Notes under the pieces: model-generated
Told to the model about the DNA's origin: nothing
The model's database searches: none
What the model saw: the letters and a program-made list of their open reading frames with translations, nothing else
NCBI RefSeq assembly: GCF_028607085.1
Contig: NZ_CP117411.1
Span: 3,162,001-3,226,000 of the forward strand
DNA length: 64,000 bases
Reading direction: 5' to 3'
DNA from: Sphingomonas naphthae
Lineage (GTDB): Bacteria > Pseudomonadota > Alphaproteobacteria > Sphingomonadales > Sphingomonadaceae
Position numbers and translations under genes: made by a program
Shown here: positions 34,494 through 42,781 of the stretch, one piece after another
How the letters are laid out: each line of letters begins with the position of its first letter
Position numbering within the stretch: the first letter of the stretch is position 1

Positions 34494-36023
34494 CTAGTTT
34501 TTCGGGCCTGTCACGATCGAAGATTTCGCGGGCATCGGCCCTTCGCTGCCCGAGTAATCCATCTTGGCGTTCGGCGCCGGTTCGACCGGCGTGGGGCCGG
34601 TGGTGCGGGTCGCCTCCGGGCCGCGCACCGGGGTCTCGCCCCAGTCCGAAATCGCCCGCCGCGCCCGGCGATAGTTCACCGTCGGATCGTAGAGCGCGCC
34701 GCCCTCCAGGTTGAGCGCGGCCATCTCGGCACGGCCCATCGCATTCAGCAGCGCGAAGCCCGCGACATATTGGTCGCGTTGCGCCGTCACAAGCGTGACC
34801 TGGCTGTTGAGCAACTCCTGCTCGGCGTTCAGCACGTCGAGGATCTGGCGCGAACCGACCGTCTGCTCGGCGCGGACGCCTTCCAGCGCGAGGCGGTTGG
34901 CGGAGACGGCGGCCTCGCTCGAGCGGATCGTCTCGCCCGCCGCGCGATAGCTGGCGAAGGCCGCGCGCACGCTGGATATCACCGCGCGCTCGACGCCGAC
35001 GCTTTGTTCCACCGCCTGCTGCTGGAACGCCTGCGCCTGCCGCACCCGCGCACCGGCCAGGCCACCCTGATAGAGCGGCAACCGCATCGACAGGCCGACG
35101 CTGCCGCTGGAGAAGGTGTCGTCCACCCGCGTCCCCGCCGGCACGCCGGTGCCGAGGTTCCGCGAGTTGAGATAATCGACGTAATTGGCGCTCGACGTGA
35201 CCGACAGCACGGGCAGGCGCGTGCCCCGGGCGACGTTCACCTCGCGCCGCGCCGCCTCCACATTGGCCTGGATCGAGGCGAGCGCGGGGGCATTGCCGAG
35301 CGCCACCTCCTCGGCCTCGTCCGGGTTGGCGGGCAGCGGCGGCAGCGGCGGCGGCTGATCGAGCGGGCCGGGCCACGATCCGATGACGCGGCGATAGGTT
35401 TCGCGGCTGGTCGTCAGCCGGCCCTGCGAGGCGGCGAGCGTCGCGCGGGCGCCGGCGAGCCGCGCCTCGGACTGGGCGACGTCGGTGCGGGTGAGGTCGC
35501 CCACCTGGAAACGATCGCGCGTCGCCTCCAGATTGGTATCGAGCACGCGCACGTTGGCGGCGTTGAGATCGACCACCGCGATATCCCGCAGCACGTCCAT
35601 GTAGGCGCTCACCGCCTGGGTGAAGATATTGCCCTCGGTCTGGCGCAGATCGGCGCGGCCGGCATCGACCCGTGCGTCAGCGGCGCGGATGCCGTTGCGC
35701 ACCTGCCCGCCCGAATAGATCGGCAACGAGGCGGTCGCGCCGACGGTGAGCGACCGGCCGGAGCTGCGGAAGCTGCCGAGATCATCGGTATCCTGCTGGA
35801 GCCCGGCGGTGCCGTTCAGGATCGGCCGCGCGCCCGACTTGGCGATGGCGAGCCCCTCGTCCGTGCCGCGCAGGCTGGCGCGCTGGCCGGTCAGGTCCGG
35901 GTTGGTGCGATAGGTCTGCACCAGCGCGTCGCGCAGCGTCTCCCCGTGCGCGGCGGGCATCAGCGCGAGCGCGGCGGTGGAGGCGAGCGCGACGCGCACG
36001 GCAAGACGGGGCAGACCGATCAT
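34494..36023 (-). CDS. tolC: TolC family outer membrane channel protein
   Basis: A 509-residue outer membrane efflux channel with a signal peptide (MIGLPRLAVRVALASTAALA) and two OEP repeats. SVGLSMRLPLYQGGLAGARV and NAEQELLNSQVTLVTAQRDQ are standard TolC segments. It differs from the NodT lipoprotein at 17365 by lacking a lipobox. The C-terminal tail is Pro-rich and disordered. It forms an operon with pcm upstream and the PopZ-like gene downstream. Confidence 0.95.
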   Translation of the reverse strand: MIGLPRLAVRVALASTAALALMPAAHGETLRDALVQTYRTNPDLTGQRASLRGTDEGLAIAKSGARPILNGTAGLQQDTDDLGSFRSSGRSLTVGATASLPIYSGGQVRNGIRAADARVDAGRADLRQTEGNIFTQAVSAYMDVLRDIAVVDLNAANVRVLDTNLEATRDRFQVGDLTRTDVAQSEARLAGARATLAASQGRLTTSRETYRRVIGSWPGPLDQPPPLPPLPANPDEAEEVALGNAPALASIQANVEAARREVNVARGTRLPVLSVTSSANYVDYLNSRNLGTGVPAGTRVDDTFSSGSVGLSMRLPLYQGGLAGARVRQAQAFQQQAVEQSVGVERAVISSVRAAFASYRAAGETIRSSEAAVSANRLALEGVRAEQTVGSRQILDVLNAEQELLNSQVTLVTAQRDQYVAGFALLNAMGRAEMAALNLEGGALYDPTVNYRRARRAISDWGETPVRGPEATRTTGPTPVEPAPNAKMDYSGSEGPMPAKSSIVTGPKN

Positions 36024-36050
36024 GGGTTCAGACCTGAGAAGAGGAGCGTG

Positions 36051-36701
36051 CTAGAAACGGAAACCGGGCGGGGCGGCGAAACCGGGCAGGCGCACCACCT
36101 CGGCATCGGCGAAGGGCAGCAGGCCGAAGCCGGCGCCTTCCTTGCGGCCGATCGCCAGACGGGTGACGCCGCCATCGACGAGGCCGGTGGCGATCCGGCC
36201 GCCATCGGCGAGCTGGGCGATCAGCGCCGGCGGCACGGCCTCGACCGCGCCATCGATGAGGATCAGGTCGTAGGGGCCGGCGGCGGCCCAGCCCTCGGCG
36301 AGCGGGCCTTCGACGGTGGCGACGCTGGCGGCCAGATCGGCGGCGGCGGCGAGCGCGGTCAGACCGGCATCCTCCTCCAGCGCGGTCACCTGCGCGCCGA
36401 GTTCGGCGAGGATCGCGGCGGCATAGCCGGTCGCGGACCCCACGACGAGGACGCGCTCCCCCTTGCGGACGCGCGCCTCGGTCAGCAGCCGGCCGGTCAC
36501 CATCGGCGGGTTGAGCGCGCGGCCGTTGCCGAGCGGCAGGGCGATATCGACATAGGCGATGGCGAGCTTGTCGGCCGGGACATGCTTCTCGCGCGCGACG
36601 GCGCCCATCGCATCGACGACGCGCGGATCGTTGACGGCGGTGGTGCGCAGCTGGTTCGACACCATCGCGCGGCGCATCGTCTCGAAATTCTGGTCGGTCA
36701 C
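36051..36701 (-). CDS. Protein-L-isoaspartate O-methyltransferase family protein
   Basis: A 216-residue SAM methyltransferase: AMVSNQLRTTAVNDPRVVDAM, the SAM motif VLVVGSATGYAAAILAELGA, and DLILIDGAVEAVPPAL. It resembles the Pcm family that repairs isoaspartyl residues, in the short alphaproteobacterial form located upstream of tolC. Start ATG 36701; a hydrophobic C-terminus PGFAAPPGFRF is family-typical. Repair activity is not certain for this subgroup. Confidence 0.88.
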   Translation of the reverse strand: MTDQNFETMRRAMVSNQLRTTAVNDPRVVDAMGAVAREKHVPADKLAIAYVDIALPLGNGRALNPPMVTGRLLTEARVRKGERVLVVGSATGYAAAILAELGAQVTALEEDAGLTALAAAADLAASVATVEGPLAEGWAAAGPYDLILIDGAVEAVPPALIAQLADGGRIATGLVDGGVTRLAIGRKEGAGFGLLPFADAEVVRLPGFAAPPGFRF

Positions 36702-37040
36702 GGCAGCCGGCCCCCTCTATCAACTGTCATAGTGATACAATACACCTCGCACCGACTCAAGCCCCAAATGGAGTTGGCCGGGCAGGCACCGAACCGACGC
36801 GCTATAGCGGGGAGATAGGGGGGCTCCTAGAGCATTGCGGACACAGGAAAACGCGCACCGCAAAGAGGCCGCCTGCGCGACGCGCCGACGGCCCCAAGTT
36901 GACGAGGCCGCGTCCAAGCGCCTCGCCGAGTCATAACGACGACGATCCATTATGGTTTAATCGTCCGGGCCATCGGAAATCGCCAAGCGGCGTTGACGCC
37001 TGCATCAAAGTCGCGCATTGGCCCGGTCCTCCTGAATCGG
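36702..37040. other. Intergenic region between pcm and tRNA-Cys, no gene seen
   Basis: About 340 bases without a convincing gene. The first 50 bases contain an AT-richer stretch (tgtcatagtgatacaatacac) immediately upstream of pcm that probably holds its promoter. The rest is ordinary GC-rich sequence leading to the tRNA. Short frames on both strands look like noise. Confidence 0.6.
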
Positions 37041-37114
37041 GGCCCGATGGCGGAGTGGTGACGCAGAGGACTGCAAATCCTTGCACCCGGGTTCGATTCC
37101 CGGTCGGGCCTCCA
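37041..37114 (+). tRNA. tRNA-Cys (anticodon GCA)
   Basis: Starts GGCCCGATGGCGGAGTGGTG, with anticodon loop ACTGCAAAT (GCA) and TPsiC arm GGTTCGATTCC; the acceptor GGCCCGA pairs with TCGGGCC. CCA is encoded. 74 bases. Confidence 0.98.
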
Positions 37115-37156
37115 CATATTTCCGCCCGGCACGCCCCAAAAAGGGGGCCGGTCGCG

Positions 37157-37507
37157 TCAGCGGGTCACGATCGCCACGACATTGTCGCCATAGCGTTCCT
37201 CGGCGGGATCGAAGGTCGCGATCGGCGCGAAGCTGTCGGGGGCCATCCGCAGCCGGGTGAGGCCGGTCAGGCGGAAGGCGCCCAGCTTGGCCTCACGCGG
37301 GGGCGCGCCGTTGCGCTGCATCACCACGCCATCGAGGAAGAGCGTATCGTCCCGCCGGTACAGGACATGCGGCGCGAGCCGGATCGTATCGCGATTGTAG
37401 ACGGCTTCGATGGCGCGCCGCGTGGCGATCGCATCGGTCAGCAGCGGAACCGGATCGGCATCGGCGGGCGTCGGCTTGAGGCCGAGCTTGGGGCGAATGG
37501 TGGTCAT
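37157..37507 (-). CDS. Small protein, possible WYL-like ligand domain
   Basis: A 116-residue soluble protein starting MTTIRPKLGLKPTPADADPV. The middle, ATRRAIEAVYNRDTIRLAPH with VLYRRDDTLFLDGVVMQRNG, resembles the beta-rich core of WYL domains found in bacterial regulators, but no helix-turn-helix is present. It starts 150 bases or so after tRNA-Cys on the opposite strand. Function unknown. Confidence 0.7.
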   Translation of the reverse strand: MTTIRPKLGLKPTPADADPVPLLTDAIATRRAIEAVYNRDTIRLAPHVLYRRDDTLFLDGVVMQRNGAPPREAKLGAFRLTGLTRLRMAPDSFAPIATFDPAEERYGDNVVAIVTR

Positions 37508-37589
37508 GATGTGACCCCGGTAGAAAGCTATGGCGCTCAGGACAAGTTGCGATGGCGCCCGGATGGCCGGAAAGCGCGCATTCCAGGGC

Positions 37590-38789
37590 TCATGCCCATT
37601 CGATCGGCCGCGATCGCCAGCGGCGCCACGTCTCGCGCAGCCCGCGCGACCAGGCACGCGCCGACAGCGGATCGTAGAGCGCGGCCCGGTCGCGATAGAA
37701 GGGATTGGCCGGCGCGAGCGTCGCCGCCGTGCGCGCCTCCCCCGCCGCGTCGCGCCATTTCCCCTCCAGCCGCAGCAGGTCCGCGAGCCAATTGTGGAGG
37801 TGGGCATGGCCCGGATTGCGGAGAACGATCCGCCGCGCGATGGCGATCGCGGTGGCCATGTCGCCCGATCGGGCAAGCGCCATGCTGTAGGGCAAGGCAT
37901 AGGACATCAGCCCGCCCGACATTTCGGCCGCCGCGCGATGTCGCTCAAGCCCTTCCTCGCGCTGCCCGGCCAGATCGAGCCGGGTCGCCAGCACATGGTG
38001 GAAATAATCCATCTGCGGCCGCTTCGCGAAGGCGAGGCGGGCGAGCGCCAGCCCCAGCCTCGGCCGCCAGACCGGCTGGCGACGGGCCAGCTCGACCAGA
38101 TAGAACGGATCCTGCCGCCGGAGCGCATCGGCATTCGCCAGAAACGCCGCCCGATCGAAACGACCGTCCAGCACCGCCCCGACCAGCGGTTCGAGCAGAT
38201 CGACCGAGATCAGGAAGCTGCCCGCCGGATGGCCGACATAAGGCAGCGGCACGGCATCGATCGCGGTGTCCGCCGCGATCAGCGCGACGTGCCGCCCGTC
38301 CTCCGCGCTGGAATCATACACCACGACCGGGCGGCAGGCGCAGCGCAGCGGGCCGCCGAACGCTGGCAGCCAGTCGATCGCCTGCGCCTCTTGCCGCCAG
38401 CGCCCCTCGAACGGCACCACGGCGGAATCGCTGCTATATTGCGGGGACAAAGCCAGCACCGCACTGGCGCCCACCGCATCGGCGCAGCGCAGCGCCGCAT
38501 AGCCGCCCATGCTGGAGCCGTAGGTCATCACCCGCGCCGCGCCGCGCACCGCGCGGGCGACGGCGGCGAGCGCATCGGGCAGATCGCCATATTGATACCA
38601 ATGGTTGCCGCGACCGATCACCCCGACATAGGAAATCCCGCGACGGGCGCAGAACGCCTCGCCGAAGCCCTCGCTGTGGAGCCCGGCGTCGGGATCGTAA
38701 TTGTCGAAGCCGACCACCCAGCGGGTCTGGTCCTCCGCCGGCACGCAGCGGACGAGGAGGTTGGCGCTGCGGTACAATTCGAACGACAT
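37590..38789 (-). CDS. Alpha/beta-hydrolase-like protein with C-terminal TPR-like repeats
   Basis: A 399-residue protein. The N-terminal half resembles an alpha/beta hydrolase, with nucleophile elbow YGSSMGGYAAL; the C-terminal half has alpha-helical repeats of TPR type (SGDMATAIAIARRIVLRNPG). No signal peptide. It lies between two tRNA genes and is transcribed alone. Such fusion proteins occur in surface-polysaccharide clusters, but I see none here. An in-frame GTG at 38801 is an alternative start. Confidence 0.72.
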   Translation of the reverse strand: MSFELYRSANLLVRCVPAEDQTRWVVGFDNYDPDAGLHSEGFGEAFCARRGISYVGVIGRGNHWYQYGDLPDALAAVARAVRGAARVMTYGSSMGGYAALRCADAVGASAVLALSPQYSSDSAVVPFEGRWRQEAQAIDWLPAFGGPLRCACRPVVVYDSSAEDGRHVALIAADTAIDAVPLPYVGHPAGSFLISVDLLEPLVGAVLDGRFDRAAFLANADALRRQDPFYLVELARRQPVWRPRLGLALARLAFAKRPQMDYFHHVLATRLDLAGQREEGLERHRAAAEMSGGLMSYALPYSMALARSGDMATAIAIARRIVLRNPGHAHLHNWLADLLRLEGKWRDAAGEARTAATLAPANPFYRDRAALYDPLSARAWSRGLRETWRRWRSRPIEWA

Positions 38790-38871
38790 GGTTTCGGGCA
38801 CTCTCCGCCCGCCGCTTTATCGCGGCCGCCGCCGGGGGACACCCCCGTTTCGGGTATAAAAGCCCATGCCT

Positions 38872-38947
38872 TGGTGGGCCCGGCAGGACTCGAACCCGCA
38901 ACCTAGCCGTTATGAGCGGCCAGCTCTAACCATTGAGCTACAGGCCC
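38872..38947 (-). tRNA. tRNA-Ile2 (anticodon CAU, lysidine type)
   Basis: The reverse strand starts GGGCCTGTAGCTCAATGGTT and has anticodon loop CTCATAA (CAT). The D-arm GGTTAGAGC and anticodon stem GGC...GCTAGGTTGC match tRNA-Ile2 (decoding AUA after CAU is modified to lysidine-AU) rather than tRNA-Met. CCA is encoded. 76 bases. Confidence 0.88.
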
Positions 38948-38994
38948 CGCCAAGACCGCGCGGCCATAGCGGAGGGCCCGCGCGGCTGGCAAGG

Positions 38995-40551
38995 TCAGCC
39001 CTGCTGCTCCACGGCGACGCGGGTATCGACCAGCGGCAAGGTCAGCACGAAACGGTCGGGCGCGATATCGAGCCGGCCGCCGGCGTCGCCCGCCAGATTG
39101 CGGACGAGGCGGATCGCGAAGCTGAGCGCCAGGCGCGGCGCGTCCGGAAAGTCGCCCTCGGCATCGAGCGCGGGGCCGAGCAGGGTGCGCTCGTCCAGCC
39201 CCATCAGCGCGCCGGGGCGGGACAGCGAGATCGACAGCAGGCTGCCGTCGCGCCGGTCGAGCCCGACGCGGGCGGCAACGCATTCGCCGCGCCGGGCGAT
39301 GCCGAGGGTGGAGGCGAGCAATCGCGCGAACATCCGCTCGACCGCGCCGGGATCGGCGGCAATCGGCGGCAGGCCGGCGGCGATGCGGAACGACAGCCGC
39401 ACGCCGCGCTCGGTCATCTCGGGCTGATAGGCGGCGTGGAGGCGGCTGAGGATGGCGGCGGCGTCGAGCCGGTCGTCATAGGGCACCTCGCTCTCGGTCT
39501 CCGCGCCGGTGCCGCCGAGCAGGCGCAACGCCACCGTCGCGCGGCCGGACGCCATGGGCGCGCCGGGGGCGAGGAGGCCGATCGCGTCGATCGGGCCGCG
39601 CAATGCCTCCATCAACAGCGCGATCCGCGCGGGTTCGGGCGGGGCAATGGCGGGGGTCTCGACCGGCGGCTCGGGCTGGAGCGTGGTATCGGCCGCTTCC
39701 TCGACACGGGGGCGGCGCGCCTCACCGGCATAGCCGACGAATCGCCCGTCGGGGGCGGCGAAGCAGGGTTCGGCGGAAATGCGCCACGGGCCGGCGCCCG
39801 GCCCCGTGCCGCCGATCGACAGCCGCGCCTCGCTGAAGGCGGCGCGGCGGCGCCATGCCCCGGCCGCATGGCCATCCACGCCATGATCCGGCGTTTCGGC
39901 GACACCCGCGATCGACATGCGCGGGATGCCGGCGGGGGCGGGCTCGCGCGGGGTGAGGATGCCGGCCTCGTCCACGGTGAAGCGGAAGCTGTCGATCGTC
40001 ACCGCGATCGACGGCGCGGCCGGGCGTGGCGGCGCGACCGGTGCGGCGGGCGCCGGCACCGGATCGGGCGCGCGCTTGCGGAACGCCTCGATGCGGGTGA
40101 GCAGGTCGCTGATCTGGCTGCCGCTTTCCTGCGGATCGAGCGCGACGCCGAGCGCATAGGCCAGCGCCTCGGGCAGATCCTCGCGCGCCCGCAGCCGCCC
40201 CTTGGCGAAGGTGGAGAGCATCGGCAGGATCGCCAGCCATTCGTCGGCGTCGAGCGTCGCGGCCGACAGCAGAGGCCCGGCGATCTCGGGATCCTCCTCG
40301 GCGAAGAAGGCGATCAGCGCGGCGGGGACGCGGCCGGTGATGCAGGCCGCCGCCGCCGAGGCGCGCACCGGCAGCGGGATTTCGGGCCGGATCTGGCGGG
40401 CGACGGCATAAGCGCGATCGATCGTGGCCTGACTGGCGCCATGGCGGCCCTGCGCCAGCAGATCGACGATCTGGCGCCAGACGCGCAGCCGCGCGCCTTC
40501 GTCCCGCTGCGGCTGGGCGAGCACAGTCGCGAGCATATCGTCGTAACGCAC
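38995..40551 (-). CDS. Histidine-kinase-like protein lacking the phospho-acceptor histidine
   Basis: A 518-residue cytoplasmic protein. The N-terminus has Ala-rich alpha repeats (HEAT-like); the C-terminus resembles HisKA plus HATPase domains. Where active kinases have HELRTPLNAI, this protein has EALRGPIDAI (about 39578-39615), with Glu in place of the His. The N-box and glycine-rich ATP lid also look degenerate (RLLASTLGIA; APRLALSFAIRLVRN). It is therefore probably a pseudokinase or scaffold. A GGGAGA ribosome-binding site before the GTG at 40551 suggests that start; an ATG at 40536 is next. Confidence 0.75.
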   Translation of the reverse strand: MRYDDMLATVLAQPQRDEGARLRVWRQIVDLLAQGRHGASQATIDRAYAVARQIRPEIPLPVRASAAAACITGRVPAALIAFFAEEDPEIAGPLLSAATLDADEWLAILPMLSTFAKGRLRAREDLPEALAYALGVALDPQESGSQISDLLTRIEAFRKRAPDPVPAPAAPVAPPRPAAPSIAVTIDSFRFTVDEAGILTPREPAPAGIPRMSIAGVAETPDHGVDGHAAGAWRRRAAFSEARLSIGGTGPGAGPWRISAEPCFAAPDGRFVGYAGEARRPRVEEAADTTLQPEPPVETPAIAPPEPARIALLMEALRGPIDAIGLLAPGAPMASGRATVALRLLGGTGAETESEVPYDDRLDAAAILSRLHAAYQPEMTERGVRLSFRIAAGLPPIAADPGAVERMFARLLASTLGIARRGECVAARVGLDRRDGSLLSISLSRPGALMGLDERTLLGPALDAEGDFPDAPRLALSFAIRLVRNLAGDAGGRLDIAPDRFVLTLPLVDTRVAVEQQG

Positions 40552-40715
40552 GGGTCGCAGGTCTCCCGCCGGCCATCCCCCATGGCCGGGCAGCGCCCAA
40601 AATATGCCATGCGCGCATCGGGGAGAAGCATTTATTTGCACTGCAACCGAGCCGAGGATTGCAGGCCCGCGACAGATAATTATAACTAATGGCAATCCAC
40701 AGAAAGGATGATGCC

Positions 40716-41195
40716 GTGGCCCGTTCGCTTCCGCTCGATCAGATCGACCGCACGATTCTCGCGGCGTTGCAGGAAGACGGCCGCATGACCAATGTCGAGC
40801 TGGCCCGCCGCGCCGGCCTGACCGCCCCGCCCTGCCTGCGCCGGGTGCGCGCGCTGGAGGAAGCCGGCGCGATCGAGAGCTATCACGCGCGCCTGTCCGC
40901 CCCCGCGCTCGGCTATGGCATCACCGTGTTCGCGATGGTCAGCCTCAAGAGCCAGGCCGAGGACGATCTGCGCGCTTTTCAGGATCATGTCGCGGCGCAG
41001 CCCGAAATCCGCGAATGCCATATGCTCAATGGCGAGATCGATTTCATCCTGAAGATCGTCGCCCACGATCTCCAGAGCTTCCAGACCTTCCTGACCTCCA
41101 AGATCACCCCCGCGCCTAACGTGGTGAGCGTGAAGACCTCGCTGGTGATTCGCACGTCGAAGGATCAGCCGGGTATCCCGGTGGATGGGGCGTAA
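40716..41195 (+). CDS. Lrp/AsnC family transcriptional regulator
   Basis: A 159-residue regulator: N-terminal helix-turn-helix (LDQIDRTILAALQEDGRMTN, then VELARRAGLTAPPCLRRVRAL) and C-terminal RAM ligand domain (SFQTFLTSKITPAPNVVSVK). I take the GTG at 40716 as start because AAAGGA lies 7 bases before it; the ATG at 40689 has no ribosome-binding site. Lrp proteins sense amino acids; the target genes are unknown. It is divergent from the kinase-like gene. Confidence 0.9.
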   Translation: MARSLPLDQIDRTILAALQEDGRMTNVELARRAGLTAPPCLRRVRALEEAGAIESYHARLSAPALGYGITVFAMVSLKSQAEDDLRAFQDHVAAQPEIRECHMLNGEIDFILKIVAHDLQSFQTFLTSKITPAPNVVSVKTSLVIRTSKDQPGIPVDGA

Positions 41196-41253
41196 TTCCT
41201 AAACGACATGTTCCTGCGAAGGCAGGAACGCAAGGTCGCGGGCGCCACGCTCT

Positions 41254-41284
41254 GTAACCCTGGGCTCCGGCCTTCGCCGGAGCA
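41254..41284. repeat. 31-bp repeat, exact inverted copy of 10662-10692
   Basis: Begins GTAACCCTGGGCTCCGGCC and ends GCCGGAGCA, the exact reverse complement of 10662-10692. It lies between the Lrp gene and the next terminator. A separate short hairpin (GTTCCTGCG with CGCAGGAAC-like arms) precedes it near 41211. Confidence 0.85.
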
Positions 41285-41296
41285 CGGAGCAGGAAA

Positions 41297-41328
41297 AAGG
41301 CCCGCCGGTCGCCCGGCGAGCCCTTTTC
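41297..41328. terminator. Bidirectional stem-loop terminator
   Basis: A near-perfect stem GGCCCGCCGG with CCGGCGAGCC (one G-T pair), with AAAAAGG before it and CCTTTTC after it. Read on either strand it is followed by T-rich sequence, so it can end both the Lrp transcript and the minus-strand TPR gene. Confidence 0.75.
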
Positions 41329-41348
41329 TCAACCCGTGATCGCCGGGA

Positions 41349-42611
41349 TCAGGCGGTGACGGGGTGGTCCAGATAGACCAGCCAGAATTTGGCGAGCTGG
41401 GCGCGGCTGCCCTTCACGCTGGCTAGGGTCGTCTTGGCTTCGGCGGCCTGGCCGGCGCGGGCCTGGGCCATGCCGAGGTGGAGGTTGGCGATGTCGAGAT
41501 CGACTCCACCCTTGCTGATCGCCACCTTGTAGAGATCGATCGCCTTCTGCCACTCGCCATAGCCGAGATAGGCGTCGGCCGTGCTCATCGCCGCCTTGCC
41601 GTTGGCGGCCGTCGCGGCGCCCTTGGCACCGGCGGCGAGCGACGCCTTGTCGGCGGCGAGCTTGCCGGCGACCAGCGTGTTGATCTCCGACGCGCCCTTG
41701 TTCGATGCCAGGTTGATCTGGCCGGCGGCGACCGCCTCGTCCAGCACCGCCTTGGCCTCCGCCGGGTAGCGCAGATAGACCGACGAGACGTAGTCCATGT
41801 AATCGCGCTCGCCCTTCAGGCCGCCGATCGTGCGGAGCAGGCGATAGCCGTCCAGCTCGGCGTCGGCCGGCAGGCGGCTCATGTCGCGATAGATCACCAG
41901 CGTGTCACGCCAGTTGCTCTTGGTGGGATAGGCGCCGACCCACTTTTCGGTCAGCGAGATCGTCGCGTCCTTGGTCGCGGCGAAATCGGGCGCGGTCGAC
42001 TTGGCGGCATAGCCGTCGTTGATGCCGCGCGCGAACCAGTCGTTCGGCACGGTCTGGCCAGCCGCCAGCTTCTTGGCGATCTCGGCGTTGAGGAAGTTCA
42101 GCGCGTCGAGCGTCTTGCCCTGCTGGCTCTTGGTCTGCACGATCAGCGGGACCATGTTGGGCTCGGTCGAGCCGACCTCGAGCGCCTTCAGATAGGAAGC
42201 CTCGGCGCCGGCCAGATCCTTGGCCTGGCTCTGGAACTGGCCCTTGAGGCCGTAGAGCACCGCCTGGTCGTTGGCGCTGGCCTTGTTGCTTTCCAGCATG
42301 AGGTTCACGCCGTCGCGCACCGAAGCCTGATCGTTGGACTTCTGGCCGTTCTGCACCATCAGCGTGCCGACGACGTTCTTGTCGTCGTCGCTCACGATCG
42401 CCGCCTTGGCGGTGGTGAGCTGCGCGGCGGCGCCGGGGAAATCGCCCGCCGCGATCGCCTTCTGCGCGGCGGCGGCGGCGTTCTGGACCGCGGGGGTCAG
42501 TTTCGCCTTGGCCGGCTCTTCCTTCTTGGCGGCGGTGGCGGGCGTCACGACGACGGCGGCCGTGCCAAGCGCGAGCGCCAGGCCCAAAGCGAATGTCGAA
42601 ACCGGTTTCAT
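41349..42611 (-). CDS. Secreted TPR-repeat protein of unknown function
   Basis: A 420-residue protein with a clear signal peptide (MKPVSTFALGLALALGTAAV, cut near ATAA) and an Ala/Lys-rich mature part containing repeated helical pairs of TPR/Sel1 type (YGEWQKAIDLYKVAISKGG). It is predicted to be periplasmic. I chose the ATG at 42611 because AGGAGG lies 9 bases before it; the in-frame ATG at 42629 precedes that site. No partners are obvious. Confidence 0.82.
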   Translation of the reverse strand: MKPVSTFALGLALALGTAAVVVTPATAAKKEEPAKAKLTPAVQNAAAAAQKAIAAGDFPGAAAQLTTAKAAIVSDDDKNVVGTLMVQNGQKSNDQASVRDGVNLMLESNKASANDQAVLYGLKGQFQSQAKDLAGAEASYLKALEVGSTEPNMVPLIVQTKSQQGKTLDALNFLNAEIAKKLAAGQTVPNDWFARGINDGYAAKSTAPDFAATKDATISLTEKWVGAYPTKSNWRDTLVIYRDMSRLPADAELDGYRLLRTIGGLKGERDYMDYVSSVYLRYPAEAKAVLDEAVAAGQINLASNKGASEINTLVAGKLAADKASLAAGAKGAATAANGKAAMSTADAYLGYGEWQKAIDLYKVAISKGGVDLDIANLHLGMAQARAGQAAEAKTTLASVKGSRAQLAKFWLVYLDHPVTA

Positions 42612-42781
42612 CAGTTCAAGCCTCCTCATCGGGCGCGCGTAGGGGGAAGCGCCCGCTCATCCGGGGCGACGGTCTAAGCCGAGCATTGTTCCCTTAGCAA
42701 GCGCGCCGAACAGCCTTTGCCATGCCGATCCCGCGCTGAACCCGGCTTTAACGCCGCCTCAAGCGGTGATAGCGGCCGGAT

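Noticed and set aside
34053-36818. 921-residue plus-strand open frame across tolC and pcm
   Set aside because: It is antisense to TolC and Pcm; Gly/Arg/His-rich with no recognisable domain.
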